64,000 nucleotides of DNA from Endomicrobium sp. (GTDB lineage Bacteria > Elusimicrobiota > Endomicrobiia > Endomicrobiales > Endomicrobiaceae). A model generated the notes under the pieces. That model was not told where the DNA came from and made no database searches. It was given only the letters and a program-made list of their open reading frames with translations. The position numbers and the translations under genes are program-made. The stretch's first letter is position 1. The number at the start of each line of letters is the position of its first letter. This document shows, piece after piece, positions 37,632 to 48,286 of the stretch. Location of the stretch: positions 28,507 through 92,506 of the forward strand of contig JAITOB010000031.1 of NCBI GenBank assembly GCA_031290155.1. The letters run 5' to 3'.

Positions 37632-38633
37632 TCAGGCATTTTTTGCATAGTTTTTTACAAAAACCGTTTTAGCTTTTATATAAGCATTGTTAACATGCTT
37701 TTTTACACTATCAAATTCTTGCATTTTATAACAGATTTTAGCCAGCATCAAATCAACAACAGCATAAAAAGAATTTATAGAATAAGCTTTTTCAGCTGCT
37801 TTTTTAGCTTTCTCTATTTCTCCAGTTAGATCATAAATTGCTACAAGATACATATGTGCTTTAAAATTATTTTTACCATATCTTATTGCATTCAAAAACA
37901 TATTTTCAGCTTGCAAATATTCTTCTTTATCTATAAACAGCAGCCCGTACAAAAAAAAACAGATCCGCATCTTTACTCTTTTGCATATACGTATCTAAAA
38001 CTTTAATTGCATCATCGGTATTCTTTAAAGCACGATAACAGCTTATCATTCTTTCAACAGTTTCTTTATCGTAATTTTCCGGATTTATATTATTGTAATA
38101 ATTAACAGCCTTCATATTAACACCCTGATAATAAAGGACATCCCCAAGACCTTTTTGGGCTAAATCAGAATTCTTATCTGTTTCTAAAACTTCCAGAAAA
38201 AATTTTTCAGCAAGATTATATAATTCGCCTTTTAAAAGTATATCTCCGATTTTAAGCCTGACATCAATATTTTTTTTAAATAACGTTAAAGCTTTTTTGT
38301 AATATTCCAGACTAAAGCTATATTTTTTGTAAATTGTACATATCTCCTAGTTTAACATAATATTTAAATTTTTTCTTTTTATTTATAGCCTAGAAGTTTA
38401 TTATATATTTCCAAAGCTGAATCATACTGATTGTTCCTCATAAACATTTCAGCAAGATATTCAAGGAGTTTTATTTTTTCTTTTTCATTTTGAGCAGTTT
38501 CAATTTCTACGGAAATCTTATTGACTTCTCTTAAAAAACGCTCATTTAACGAGGGAATTTTATCGATATTAACTCCATAAGCAAAGGAATAAAATAAAAT
38601 TATAAATATAAAATATGCTAAGATTTTATTCAA
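37632..38633 (-). pseudogene. Broken exported TPR-repeat protein gene
   Basis: It begins with a signal peptide (MNKILAYFIFIILFYSFAYG) and runs into tetratricopeptide-like helices: AEMFMRNNQYDSALEIYNKL, YVKLGDMYNLQK, then in other frames MISCYRALKNTDDAIKVLD and MYLVAIYDLTGEIEKAKKAA, and AKICYKMQEFDSVKKHVNNA. At least three frameshifts separate the pieces. The start overlaps the end of the patatin gene by 8 bases, so the two were one unit. An intact protein would have been a periplasmic or lipoprotein-like scaffold of about 330 aa; its partner is unknown. Confidence 0.8.
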
Positions 38634-39603
38634 ATAAAAAACTCTCCGTCATTTTATTAATAATTGCTATTTTTATGTTTTTGACAGATTTCTTTGCGGC
38701 AACAAATCCTTTGTCTATAGTTTTATAAGCGGCTTGAAAATCAGCTACTGATATTGATCCAACTTCCGGAGATATTACGACATACGCCATATCCAGGTTA
38801 TCCTGATCCAAAGATCTACCTTGAATGTATATTGACTGCATAAGCGTCATAAATACGTTGTCAATATTATTTTTAGTTATATCAGCTGCTACTGAAACAG
38901 CAATTATAATATTTGCATCAAAAATCTTTGCAATATTTACTGGAATATTTTCAACAAGACCGCCGTCAACCAAATAACGCTACCTATATGCGACAGGCTT
39001 AAAAATACCTGGGATTGTAGCGCTTGCTCTTACGGCAAAGCTAACATTGCCTTCTCTAAATAAAACTCTTTCTCCGGTATTTAAATCGGTAGCAATACAG
39101 AATAAAGACGTTTGCAGCTGATTAAAATTGATTTCTCCAATATGCTTACTTACAAATTTTTCTAGTTTTTCATTAGAAAGAAGTTTTTCATTTAATAAAA
39201 TACTAATGAGAGACGGGTAGTTGAAGTTTGAAATATCATTCCAATGCACATTCTTTGCAAGATTTTCAAGTTTTTCGAGAGGGATACCGGCACAGTAAAA
39301 AGCGCCTACTATTGATCCCACGCTTGTACCTACAACAAAATTAATCGGAATTTGTTCTTCCTGCAGTACGCGAAAAACACCTACGTGAGAGAATCCTCTT
39401 GCGCCGCCCAATACTAACGCTACTTTAGGTTTCTTTTCTTTTGGAAACATCTCCACTTTACGCCACAAAGTTTCCACAAGAAAACCCTCTTCGTCAAAAT
39501 CAAAAACAGAAGCAGAAATTGGCGGAACAATAAAAGAATACAAAATACAAATTAAAAGCATCTTTCTAGTAAGGATCAAGCTCAACTCCGACAGAAAGTT
39601 CAA
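38626..39603 (-). pseudogene. Patatin-like phospholipase gene interrupted by one in-frame TAG
   Basis: Reads a signal-like segment (MLLICILYSFIVPPISA), VALVLGGARGFSHVGVFRVL (oxyanion loop), the nucleophile elbow GTSVGS and RASATIPGIFKPVAYR. It then meets TAG at 38982-38980 and continues in the same frame with RYLVDGGLVENIPV, which holds the catalytic aspartate (DGG). Apart from that one codon the frame is uninterrupted to the stop at 38626. Patatins of this type are secreted or surface lipid acyl hydrolases. Unless the TAG is read through, the product lacks the catalytic aspartate. The 5' end overlaps the TolC-like remnant. Confidence 0.87.
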
Positions 39604-40748
39604 GATTATAATAACTCTTATTTAAATCATAAATTGTATCAATATCTGTTTCACTATATTATCCATTTTTCTCAAAAAATTTGTCATCTATCGCCTGTTT
39701 TTTCCAAAAATCATATTCCAGAAACAATTTACCTATGCTAAGTCTCATTTCATCCTCTGTTTTGGCTCTTTGAATTGTGGCCTCTCTTAACTGGATTTTT
39801 CCTTGTTTAAGCCTTGCAAATGCTCCGCCGCCGTCAAAAACAGGAATATTAGCGTTGATTGAAATATACCATTTGCTTTTATCATTTATAATTTTTTCGC
39901 CAAACCATTCTTGCGCCGCCCCTATTGATATATTAGGTGATGTCTGTTTTGAGAGCAGATTAAGCACTAATTCGTTAAGATTTTCCTGATTCTGCGTAGT
40001 TTTTACTTCCGACCTAAACTGGTAAGAAAGCAGCAAACACTTATCTAAATCCAGATTTTAATTATAGGCTGCAAATTACCGGAAATACCTACAATGGTAT
40101 TTAATTCCATACCTATTGCATTTGACAAATTTAAAACTTCTTTTTCATAATTAAATTGTTCTATAATAGTTTTTCTTTTTAAATTCTTAAGTTCAGTATT
40201 TGTAATGTGCATTTTTTTCTGTTCAGCTTTTAAAATTTTAGAGCGGAAGCAACTTAACAGTTCTTTACGATACAAGCAATTATTAAAAGTTATCTTAACA
40301 TTGTCTATTACTCTGCTTTCAATAAAGTTACTATCATTTTCTATCTTTTTCAAATATGCTTTTGCAAACTTATTTGTAGCTTTTATTCTTCCTCCGGAAT
40401 AAATATCTTGGCAAACTGCAAGTCTTGTAAAGTAATACAGATTCTTTTTTTGTTTCCGATAGATAAATCGGAACTTGAGAAGACTCGGCGCATATTATCA
40501 TAGGAGCGGAGCTGTTAAATATGGATGAGTTAAAATTTAAATTAACTCTTGGAAAATAAAGCGATATTGATTCCTTTATTTTTTGCCTTGCAGATTCAAT
40601 ATTCTGCTTATGCACTAAAATATCATAGTTTATTGACAAAGCCATCTGAACGCTTGATTTTCCAGCTAAAACTTTTTCTACATCCTCTGAAAACAAACAG
40701 TCTGCAGTTAAAAAATATTATTATAACAAGCTCTGTAAATTTTTTCAT
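39566..40748 (-). pseudogene. Decayed outer-membrane efflux (TolC-family) gene
   Basis: From ATG 40748 a signal peptide MKKFTELVIIIFFN is followed in other frames by LAGKSSVQMALSINYDILVH, KQNIESARQKIKESISLYFP, KEVLNLSNAIGMELNTIV, and ISINANIPVFDGGGAFARL then KQGKIQLREATIQRAKTEDE. A last part SETDIDTIYDLNKSYYNLEL, after an in-frame TAA, runs to TAG 39568-39566. This is the full helical repeat layout of a TolC-type channel. At least four lesions break it. It heads a same-strand run of three broken exported-protein genes. Confidence 0.83.
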
Positions 40749-40774
40749 TTTAATTTTTGTTGAATATTTTTTAT

Positions 40775-42058
40775 CTAACATAAAACAGATTTTTTAGAAG
40801 TACCACAGTAAGAAGTTTTCATTTCTGCGATATTTTGAGTATCCAAATACTTTAGATATATCTTTTTTAAACACAGCTGAAAATTTATTGTATTCTTCAA
40901 TAGAAAGTTCATTTAACGTTTTAAAATTCAATATAAAACAACATCTTTAACTATGCCGTGAGGCCGTTCTGAAAGGCACATTATTTCTTGCAAGATAATC
41001 AGCTATCTCAGTTGCGGAGATAAAACCCTTTTCCATACTTTTCAAAGTTTTTTCTTTAATAAATTTTAAACTAGACGCCATTTCACTCATAACTTCAAGA
41101 CACATTTTTACATTGTCTAAAGCATCAAAAACAGGAGGTTTATCTTCTTGTAAATCCCTGTTATAGGCATTTTATTATCGTAAGAAGCGCAATTAAATCG
41201 CCAAAATCTTCCCGGGGGCTGCCTCTTATAACTTTAGCGCAGTCGGGATTTCTTTTTTTGAGGTATTATTGATGACCCCCGACGTAAACCTATCGTCTAT
41301 TGTTATATAGCCAAATTCAGGATTCATCCATAAAATTATTTCTTCACGAAATCTAGTTAAATGCAACGCAATCAAAGATAAGCAGAAAACAAATTCTACA
41401 ACAAAATCTCTGTCGCTTACGGCATCTAGAGAATTTTCACTTATATCTTGAAAACCTAAAAGCTCCGCAGTATATTTTCTGTCAATATTGAAAGATGTTC
41501 CTGTCAAAGCAGCACTTCCTAAAGGCAAAACGTCAGTCCTTCTATAACAATCTGTAAGTCTTTCCTTATCTCCTTTGCATCATCCATACATAAGCAAGAA
41601 TTTGACGAGCCGCTAAAACCGGCTGAGCAGGCTGTAAATGCATAAAGTCCGGATTACTACGTCAAGATTATCTGAAGCCTTTTTAACAAGTATTTTTTGA
41701 AAGTTGATTATCAGATCTTTAACAGTTTTTATTTCCTATTTTAAGTAAATTCTTAAATCAGTGGCAACCTGATCGTTTCTGCTTTTTGCAGTATGCATTT
41801 TACCGCCAACAGAGCCTATTCTGCGTATAAGTTCTTTTTCAACAGCGTAATGGTATATCTTCTTTCTTGCCGAGTTTCCAGCCTTTTTTTAAGTTCCTTT
41901 AAAATTGAGTCAATTCTAAAATAATTTGTTTGCCTGCGGCAGAGCTTATAATTTTAGTTTTATAAGCATTTTAGTATGGGCCATTAACCTATAATATCAA
42001 CTTCTGCAAGCCTGTCGTCAAAAGAAAATGATCCGATAAACTGGTCAAATTTCTGCAT
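40775..42058 (-). pseudogene. argH: Decayed argininosuccinate lyase gene
   Basis: The best-preserved piece (41528-41226) reads MPLGSAALTGTSFNIDRKYT, ELLGFQDISENSLDAVSDRD and later PEFGYITIDD, the highly conserved core of argininosuccinate lyase; the following SSxMPQKKNP signature is degraded (SKKEIPTAL). The N-terminus at 42058 reads MQKFDQFIGSFSFDDRLAEV, and the C-terminus LDTQNIAEMKTSYCGTSKKS ends at TAG 40777-40775. Many shifts and stops lie between. Loss implies that arginine can no longer be finished by this gene and must come from the host or another copy. Confidence 0.88.
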
Positions 42059-42308
42059 TATTGCTCCCAGTACCCAATATTTTAGTTACTTGGTAATTAT
42101 AATATAAAAAACATAATCAAACAAATTCTAATGCTGAAATAAATATATTGCAAAACTTCAAAATAAACGATTCATAGTGTTAATTGTTATAGGTATATTA
42201 TAAAACGATTTTAGCATTTGAAAATAATACACCGCTATATAAACTTAAGACTTCTGAGAATAATAAATTTAATAACTCAGTCATATTACGATTTTTTAAT
42301 CTCCTTAT

Positions 42309-45300
42309 TTATTTAGTTAATCCAAAACGTATCTGATGATTTAACATTAATCTTCTCTCAGGACGACGGAATTGCGTTTCAGACTCAAGCTCATAACTAC
42401 CGTTTAAAAATAAATTATTTGCAAGTTTAAATCGCATTTCTACTTCATGGCGTAAATCAAATTTTCTTTCAAAATCGTCAAAAGTAAGCGAATATCCTAA
42501 AAGAAATTGATTTGTAAGATTTTTTTCTAAAGAATATTTTGTACCTAATAATAAGCTTATAAATGTTGGATTTTCCTCTTCAGAAATATCAAAATTTGTC
42601 TGGACATAAGAAACTCTTAAATTATCTACAAACTTAGTTCTGCGCAAAATCGTTCTCACAAGAGGAGTTGTTAGCGTTTGATCGATTAACCGCAAAGCCC
42701 GCTGTTTTATCACAGAGTTTGATGCAGTTTCAAGTTTTGATATAGTTGACTGGCCAATTGAATCTAATCCCATAACTCTTTCAAAAGCTTTTTGTGAATC
42801 CATATTTGGATTGTCTTTTGAAGAAAATTTTACAGATTTTTCAGATAAATCAGATATTTTAGATTTTTCAATAATTAATTTTACGGTTTCAAATTCATTA
42901 CCGTCATTTAAAGGCACAGCTGTCTCGCCTTCAGCAGTAATATAAATCTGATTTTCATCGATTATTTCTATTTTAGCATCTAGTATGTCGAATTTAAGTC
43001 CCAAATAGTCTATTATTCCGTTTGAAGTTTCAATCGTTCCATTCACCTTTAAATTATCGCTAGAACCTTTTATATATAGGGAACCATTGATTAATGTGGA
43101 AATAAATGAATTTTCAAATCTTGTATTTCTTGCACTCCTTAGTTCCAGATCAAATTCTGTATTTGCGAAAATAAAAGAATCTTTATCTTTGTTTAATAAA
43201 ATCCCAGGAAATGTAAAACGCGTGTTTTCAATCGAAATCCAACCGGAAATTTTATTTTTCTGCGGGGTTCCCTGCAATTCAATGTCAAAACAAGGTTCTC
43301 CTGTAGAATAATCGTTAAACAAAAACTTAGAACCAATAAAGCTCGGTATAGGCAGCTGCGGAACACGTAAAAAAATTCCTTTTTTATTAGTAAAGATTCT
43401 TATATTAAAATCTTTAATATGAAAATTATCTAATTTTAATTGCCCGAGGGCATTTAATTTTCCATTTCCAGATTTAAAATTAAATTTATCAATTTTAACC
43501 AAATTTTCAATAAGAGATATATCAGCGTACATATCTTTTACTTTATCAAGATAATCCTTTAATTCAAAAGAAGCGCCTGATATTAAAAGCCTGCCGTTAC
43601 TGCTTATATTCCCGTAATGACCTGTAAAAGATCCTTTCAAAGATATTTTTCCACTCCGAGGCTTAACATAGCCCCTGGATAAGTATTTTAGTATATTTAA
43701 TTTATTATCTTCTATTGTATAAATAATATTTACATATTTTGTTTGCATTTTTTTAGACAAAGTCTTATCAAGCCAGAATGGAAAAGTGCCTTGAGCGAAT
43801 ATGTTAATTCCATTTTTCTTAAATATACTGACTTTTTTTATCTCAGCAAAATTATCAGAAAAATCTACTGCAATGTTTAAATTGTCATACGGAACTTCCA
43901 TTATAGAACCGCCTGCAGATGTTATTAAGATATTCCCTTTAGGTTTATCAGTATGCCCGCATAAATTAATATTTATATCAGTATTTCCCGCAATTACATC
44001 TGGTAAGTTTAAAATATCATTGATAAAATGCCAGTCGATATTTGAACTTTTGACATTGAGATTAATATAATTTCTTGAAAAATCTGCCTTTAAACAAAAG
44101 GAAGTCTTGTCTTTAGAAATATTTAATTCTTTCACTGATATGACATCTCCAAAAATAATAGTGCCTGCAAAATTATTTAAATCCAAAACATTAGGTTTTT
44201 GAAAGAATTTTAATGTTTTATCTTTAATAATATAATCAAAGCTAGAATAAGAGAGCTTATACCTATTGATCCATAAATTGTTCAAATCAACTGTTCCGCT
44301 GTATATAGAACCATTTTTCTTTTTTAGCATTTTACCTGATAAATTTATACTGCCAAATAAATCAACATCTCCCAAATGCGCGTTAACCAGAAATATATCA
44401 ATGCCATATTTCCCATTTTTAACGTTAAAAAATCCTTTGTCTGCTTTTATTTCGCTATCCAAAATTTTTGCGGAAACGCTGTTTATAATAATATTATCGT
44501 CGTTTATTTCAATATTAGATTTAACATCGTTTAGCTTTACACTTTTAATATAAGCGCTTTTGGCTTGTAAAAACATTTTAAGATATTGCTTACCGTTTCT
44601 TGACTCAATCACTCCTCTGCCTGAAAAACTCCCTTTTACAGGCGTTTTAAAACCTATAAGCGTATCAATGAGATGTTCCGTTAAATTATCAACAATTAAA
44701 GAAATATGCCCGTGTTTGGAACAATTACCTTTTAAGGCAACTTTGGTTTTATCTGCCAAAAGTAAAGCTTTGTTTATTCTAAGAACACCATTTTTATAAT
44801 CCAATTCAGAAGATAAAGAAAAGTATTGCGATAAGTATTTGCCTTTTTTTATGGAAGCTTTAACTTGAATAGACGGATTGTTCAATTCTCCTAAAAATTT
44901 TATTTCAGAACTCAAAAATCCTGATATGCCCGGATAAAAACCTTCAATATTAGTATTTTTTAAACGTATATCCCCTGATATTTTATTTTTTTTGAAATTT
45001 GCAGATAAAGAAGCTTCCATACCATTATCTGATTTAAAATTAGAAAGTTCAAACTTGCTTGTTGATATTATTGTGTCTCCATAAATATTGCCAAGCGGCA
45101 CGCCAGATACGCTAACACCCTTAATTTTAATAACGCCCTTAATTTTACTATATCTGTTCAGTTTGCCTTGAAATTCAATATATCCGTTTAGTTTTATTCC
45201 GCCTGTATTAATATTTTTCATATTAATATAAAGAGAAGAAAAACGATTCTCATCTGTAAAACCCAGCACTCCTGCCACATCAACTGAAATTTCACCGGAA

Positions 45301-46913
45301 TTATCCTGCATAATAAAATGTTCTATGTTTATTCTATTCAAATTCGCATCACCTTTAGCTTCCAATTTGTTAAATTTATTCCCATAAAACTTTCCATTAA
45401 AAGCTTTAATATCAAACTCTGTAATTAAATCTTTTTTATACTTTATACGTCCGGTTGCTACCCCGGAAATTTTATTTTCTAAATATAATATATTTGAAAT
45501 GTCTATGCCTTCAAATTTAAAGTCAATTAAAATTATTTTATCGTTTTTGATTATGCTGCTTAAAACAATAGATTTGTCGTCTTTATAAAAATCAAACAAA
45601 TACGCGCCGTCTTTGCGAGTTAAGACAGCTGCGATATTTGTATTGTCTTTTGTGTTTAGCATACTAAAATTCTTAAACTTAAAATCAATATGTCCGGCAG
45701 TATCATCTATTTCACCTGAAATATTAACAATCCCTTTTGTATTTTTTAAAATAAAAGGAACTATAGGTATATCCGCAGCAGCAATATTTTTTATACCGGC
45801 ATTAACCGCTCCGGTTTTTATGTTGCCTTTAATTAATCCTTCCGCTTTATTTTTAATTATGAGTTTTAGCTCATAACTGCCATTCTTTGAAAAATTCATT
45901 TCAACTTTTTTATTATCTCCATATATGCATGACATATTGTAAACATTATCGTAATTTTTTGTTCCATATATATTTAAATTACCGCAGTTAAAACCAAAAA
46001 CCAATAAATCTAAAGCATTTAATCTCAATATATAGTTATTATCGCATTCTTTAAAATTTATATTGACCTTGCCTGATATTATCTTGTTAATTTTTGCAAT
46101 ATTAATTTCCGACTTGACCTCAACCAGACCGTTTGAGGAATAATTAAATTCAAAATGCCCGAAATTTCCCGTCAAATTTATATTATAAATATCCCTTGTT
46201 TTTGAAAATGCCCCTGAAGAGCCGTTTAATTGAAATCCATTATATTCCAGCTTTTCTATTACAATATTTTGAGCAATATTAAAGGATGATAAATCAACTG
46301 TTCCATTTGACCTTATAAGCATTCCTATTTTATCGCTTGCAGTAAAAAGAGATGAAGAAATAAAAACGTTATTTGCCGTACGTTCAAGCTTGGAGTTTAA
46401 TTTTATGGAAATGCCGTACGCATTCAAAATAGAATTTAAAGTAATTGTGTGAGAATTTATTAATATATCTGCATTTGTAATTTTTAAAATTTCAGAATTG
46501 TTTTTTATTAGAATTTCATCTATAAATACTGCAATTTTAGAGTCAGGAAACATAACGGCTGGATTATGTCTATTTTTCGTATCTGTATAATTTTTAGAAT
46601 TTTTGCTTAAAGAAACTTCTAATTTAGATATATCTATTCTGATTATGTAATTTATAGGAGAATAGATATGAGTAAAAATTTTTATAGGATTTAATTTAAT
46701 ATTTATTTTTTGCATCAATACTGAGTTGTCTATTTCTACATTTTTAAAAATTAAACTGAAAGGTAAAATATGAAAACTATCAAACTTTAATTCATATCCC
46801 GTTTTATTGTAAATATATTTCTGTATAAAAGGCGCAAATATTGAAACTCTTACACAGTATAGAGCAGCCAATAAAACTAAAGCAATAGACAAATAATATT
46901 TAAATCTTCGCAT
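42309..46913 (-). CDS. TamB-like (AsmA superfamily, DUF490) envelope protein
   Basis: A very large protein of about 1534 aa with one N-terminal membrane helix (YYLSIALVLLAALYCVRV). A long run of beta-rich repeats follows, as in bridge-like lipid-transfer proteins of the AsmA/TamB superfamily. The C-terminal 300 residues match the TamB domain: the RVMGLDSIGQSTISKLE and TPLVRTILRRTKFVDNLRVS region and a final barrel-like part ending QIRFGLTK. The ATG at 46913 (MRRFKYYLS) is preferred to the open extension to 46964 because it places the helix at the very N-terminus. TamB proteins span the periplasm and help lipid or barrel-protein delivery to the outer membrane. It is intact between decayed neighbours, so an outer membrane is still maintained. 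Confidence 0.87.
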   Translation of the reverse strand: MRRFKYYLSIALVLLAALYCVRVSIFAPFIQKYIYNKTGYELKFDSFHILPFSLIFKNVEIDNSVLMQKINIKLNPIKIFTHIYSPINYIIRIDISKLEVSLSKNSKNYTDTKNRHNPAVMFPDSKIAVFIDEILIKNNSEILKITNADILINSHTITLNSILNAYGISIKLNSKLERTANNVFISSSLFTASDKIGMLIRSNGTVDLSSFNIAQNIVIEKLEYNGFQLNGSSGAFSKTRDIYNINLTGNFGHFEFNYSSNGLVEVKSEINIAKINKIISGKVNINFKECDNNYILRLNALDLLVFGFNCGNLNIYGTKNYDNVYNMSCIYGDNKKVEMNFSKNGSYELKLIIKNKAEGLIKGNIKTGAVNAGIKNIAAADIPIVPFILKNTKGIVNISGEIDDTAGHIDFKFKNFSMLNTKDNTNIAAVLTRKDGAYLFDFYKDDKSIVLSSIIKNDKIILIDFKFEGIDISNILYLENKISGVATGRIKYKKDLITEFDIKAFNGKFYGNKFNKLEAKGDANLNRINIEHFIMQDNSGEISVDVAGVLGFTDENRFSSLYINMKNINTGGIKLNGYIEFQGKLNRYSKIKGVIKIKGVSVSGVPLGNIYGDTIISTSKFELSNFKSDNGMEASLSANFKKNKISGDIRLKNTNIEGFYPGISGFLSSEIKFLGELNNPSIQVKASIKKGKYLSQYFSLSSELDYKNGVLRINKALLLADKTKVALKGNCSKHGHISLIVDNLTEHLIDTLIGFKTPVKGSFSGRGVIESRNGKQYLKMFLQAKSAYIKSVKLNDVKSNIEINDDNIIINSVSAKILDSEIKADKGFFNVKNGKYGIDIFLVNAHLGDVDLFGSINLSGKMLKKKNGSIYSGTVDLNNLWINRYKLSYSSFDYIIKDKTLKFFQKPNVLDLNNFAGTIIFGDVISVKELNISKDKTSFCLKADFSRNYINLNVKSSNIDWHFINDILNLPDVIAGNTDININLCGHTDKPKGNILITSAGGSIMEVPYDNLNIAVDFSDNFAEIKKVSIFKKNGINIFAQGTFPFWLDKTLSKKMQTKYVNIIYTIEDNKLNILKYLSRGYVKPRSGKISLKGSFTGHYGNISSNGRLLISGASFELKDYLDKVKDMYADISLIENLVKIDKFNFKSGNGKLNALGQLKLDNFHIKDFNIRIFTNKKGIFLRVPQLPIPSFIGSKFLFNDYSTGEPCFDIELQGTPQKNKISGWISIENTRFTFPGILLNKDKDSFIFANTEFDLELRSARNTRFENSFISTLINGSLYIKGSSDNLKVNGTIETSNGIIDYLGLKFDILDAKIEIIDENQIYITAEGETAVPLNDGNEFETVKLIIEKSKISDLSEKSVKFSSKDNPNMDSQKAFERVMGLDSIGQSTISKLETASNSVIKQRALRLIDQTLTTPLVRTILRRTKFVDNLRVSYVQTNFDISEEENPTFISLLLGTKYSLEKNLTNQFLLGYSLTFDDFERKFDLRHEVEMRFKLANNLFLNGSYELESETQFRRPERRLMLNHQIRFGLTK

Positions 46914-46983
46914 TAATTGATATGCCTTCGTATATATAACATCGATAGTTCCCCAAACAAACATACTGAAAACTAAAACTGAT

Positions 46984-47819
46984 TTATTTAATCGGCGTAC
47001 CTGTTAGTCCTGTAAGGCTTTTAAATTCTTTTATAGGCTTTATTGTCATTTTACCAGGTTTGCCGTCGCCAATTTCTCTTGAATCTGCGCATACCACGGG
47101 AATTATCCCAGACGCCGTGCTTGTTAAAAAACATTCATCTGCGTTATAAATGCTGTATATATGATTCGTTTTTCATTAACTGGATTTTTAACTTATTTTT
47201 TGCAAGCGCCATAACTGTGTCTCTTATTATGCCTATTAAGGCGCCTTCGGAACCAGAAGGCGATAAAGAAATTATTAGCTACGTTACATTTTCGACTGCG
47301 TATCCTTTTATTGCTTCCATAACTCCGCATCTTACGGCTTCCTTTTTTGGCAAGTATATTATTCAAAGAATTTAGAGATTTAATATTAGGACTTAATGAA
47401 TCTTGTTTTATTCTTCTTGTAGAAGCTGTTATTACATCTATTCCTTTCTCATAGATTTCTTCTGAATAAAAAGAATAGTATCTGTAATGATTATCATGAA
47501 AGGCGGCATTGTGCATTTTCCATAGTCAAGTCCTATGTCCCCGCAGCCTCTTGCAATTATAATTTATATATCCATCGGAAAGTTTATTTGCCAAAAGAGC
47601 CTTTATTATAGCTTTTAATATCTCTCTGCTGCATCGGAATTGTAAGATTGATAGCTTTTGCTGAAACCAATAGCCTATCTAAATGTCTTTTAATCTAAAA
47701 CTCTTCATTATACGCTCTTATGCCTTCAAATAGTCCATCTCCATAAAGTAACCTATAATCAAAACAGATATTTATGCATCTTCTTTTTCAACAAGCTGTC
47801 CGTCAATATAAATCTTCAT
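46984..47819 (-). pseudogene. ilvE: Decayed branched-chain amino-acid aminotransferase (fold IV) gene
   Basis: The N-terminus at ATG 47819 reads MKIYIDGQLVEKEDA, a stop, then ISVFDYRLLYGDGLFEGIRA, and after shifts SAKAINLTIPM. The C-terminus reads IKEFKSLTGLTGTPIK and TAA 46984. Intermediate pieces cover the plus-strand-shadowed region 47193-47516. These are the ilvE/fold-IV aminotransferase landmarks (VFDxGxLYGDGxFEGIRxY, PIxxxxxLTG). Numerous stops and shifts kill it. D-amino-acid aminotransferase or aminodeoxychorismate lyase of the same fold are less likely given LYGDGLFEGIRAY. Confidence 0.85.
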
Positions 47820-48286
47820 TACTTTTCTCCTGGCATCTTTTCTTTTTATTAATATTTTATCGTTTATTTAAGAGAACTTCATTAATATAAAAATCTTACT
47901 TGAGCATTCTAACATAACTTTCTTTGTAGTGTTCATAAATTATATTCCCTAAGCTTAATATGGCAATTAAAGACATAAATATTATTAGAATTTAAGATAT
48001 AAAGAATTAAATGAATACAAGAAATGAAATTTCACAGACATCTATTTCGAGAATAGTAAAATGCGGATTCTAAGATATTAAAAAAGCGATGCGGAAATAA
48101 CAATGCTAAAACAAAGTCTTCAATACTATGCGATACATCAATTATAAAAAAATCCAGTTGGATTAACTATAACACACAAACAGCGCAGTAAATTTTAAAA
48201 TATCGGCTGTTTGTAAAATTTACTATCTCTTAACTTTATGTTTTATATAATATAGACGAAAATAATTATTTACAATATTTACAATT
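47820..48286. other. 467-base gap without a gene; holds interleaved inverted repeats
   Basis: No frame is open for a useful length. At 48176-48224 two inverted repeats are interleaved: ACAAACAGC (48176-48184) with GCTGTTTGT (48206-48214), and AGTAAATTTTA (48187-48197) with TAAAATTTACT (48214-48224). Both are perfect, and their order (A, B, A', B') is that of a pseudoknot. The block lies 60-110 bases downstream of the gmhA stop. The rest of the gap, towards the ilvE remnant, holds nothing I recognise. Confidence 0.55.

Noticed and set aside
43087..45876. Plus-strand frames opposite the tamB-like gene
   Set aside because: All are antisense to a single uninterrupted 1534-residue frame and carry no recognisable domain or ribosome-binding site.
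47043..47375. Plus-strand frame of 110 codons
   Set aside because: It lies opposite the ilvE remnant, whose conserved motifs read on the minus strand; antisense shadow of a pseudogene.
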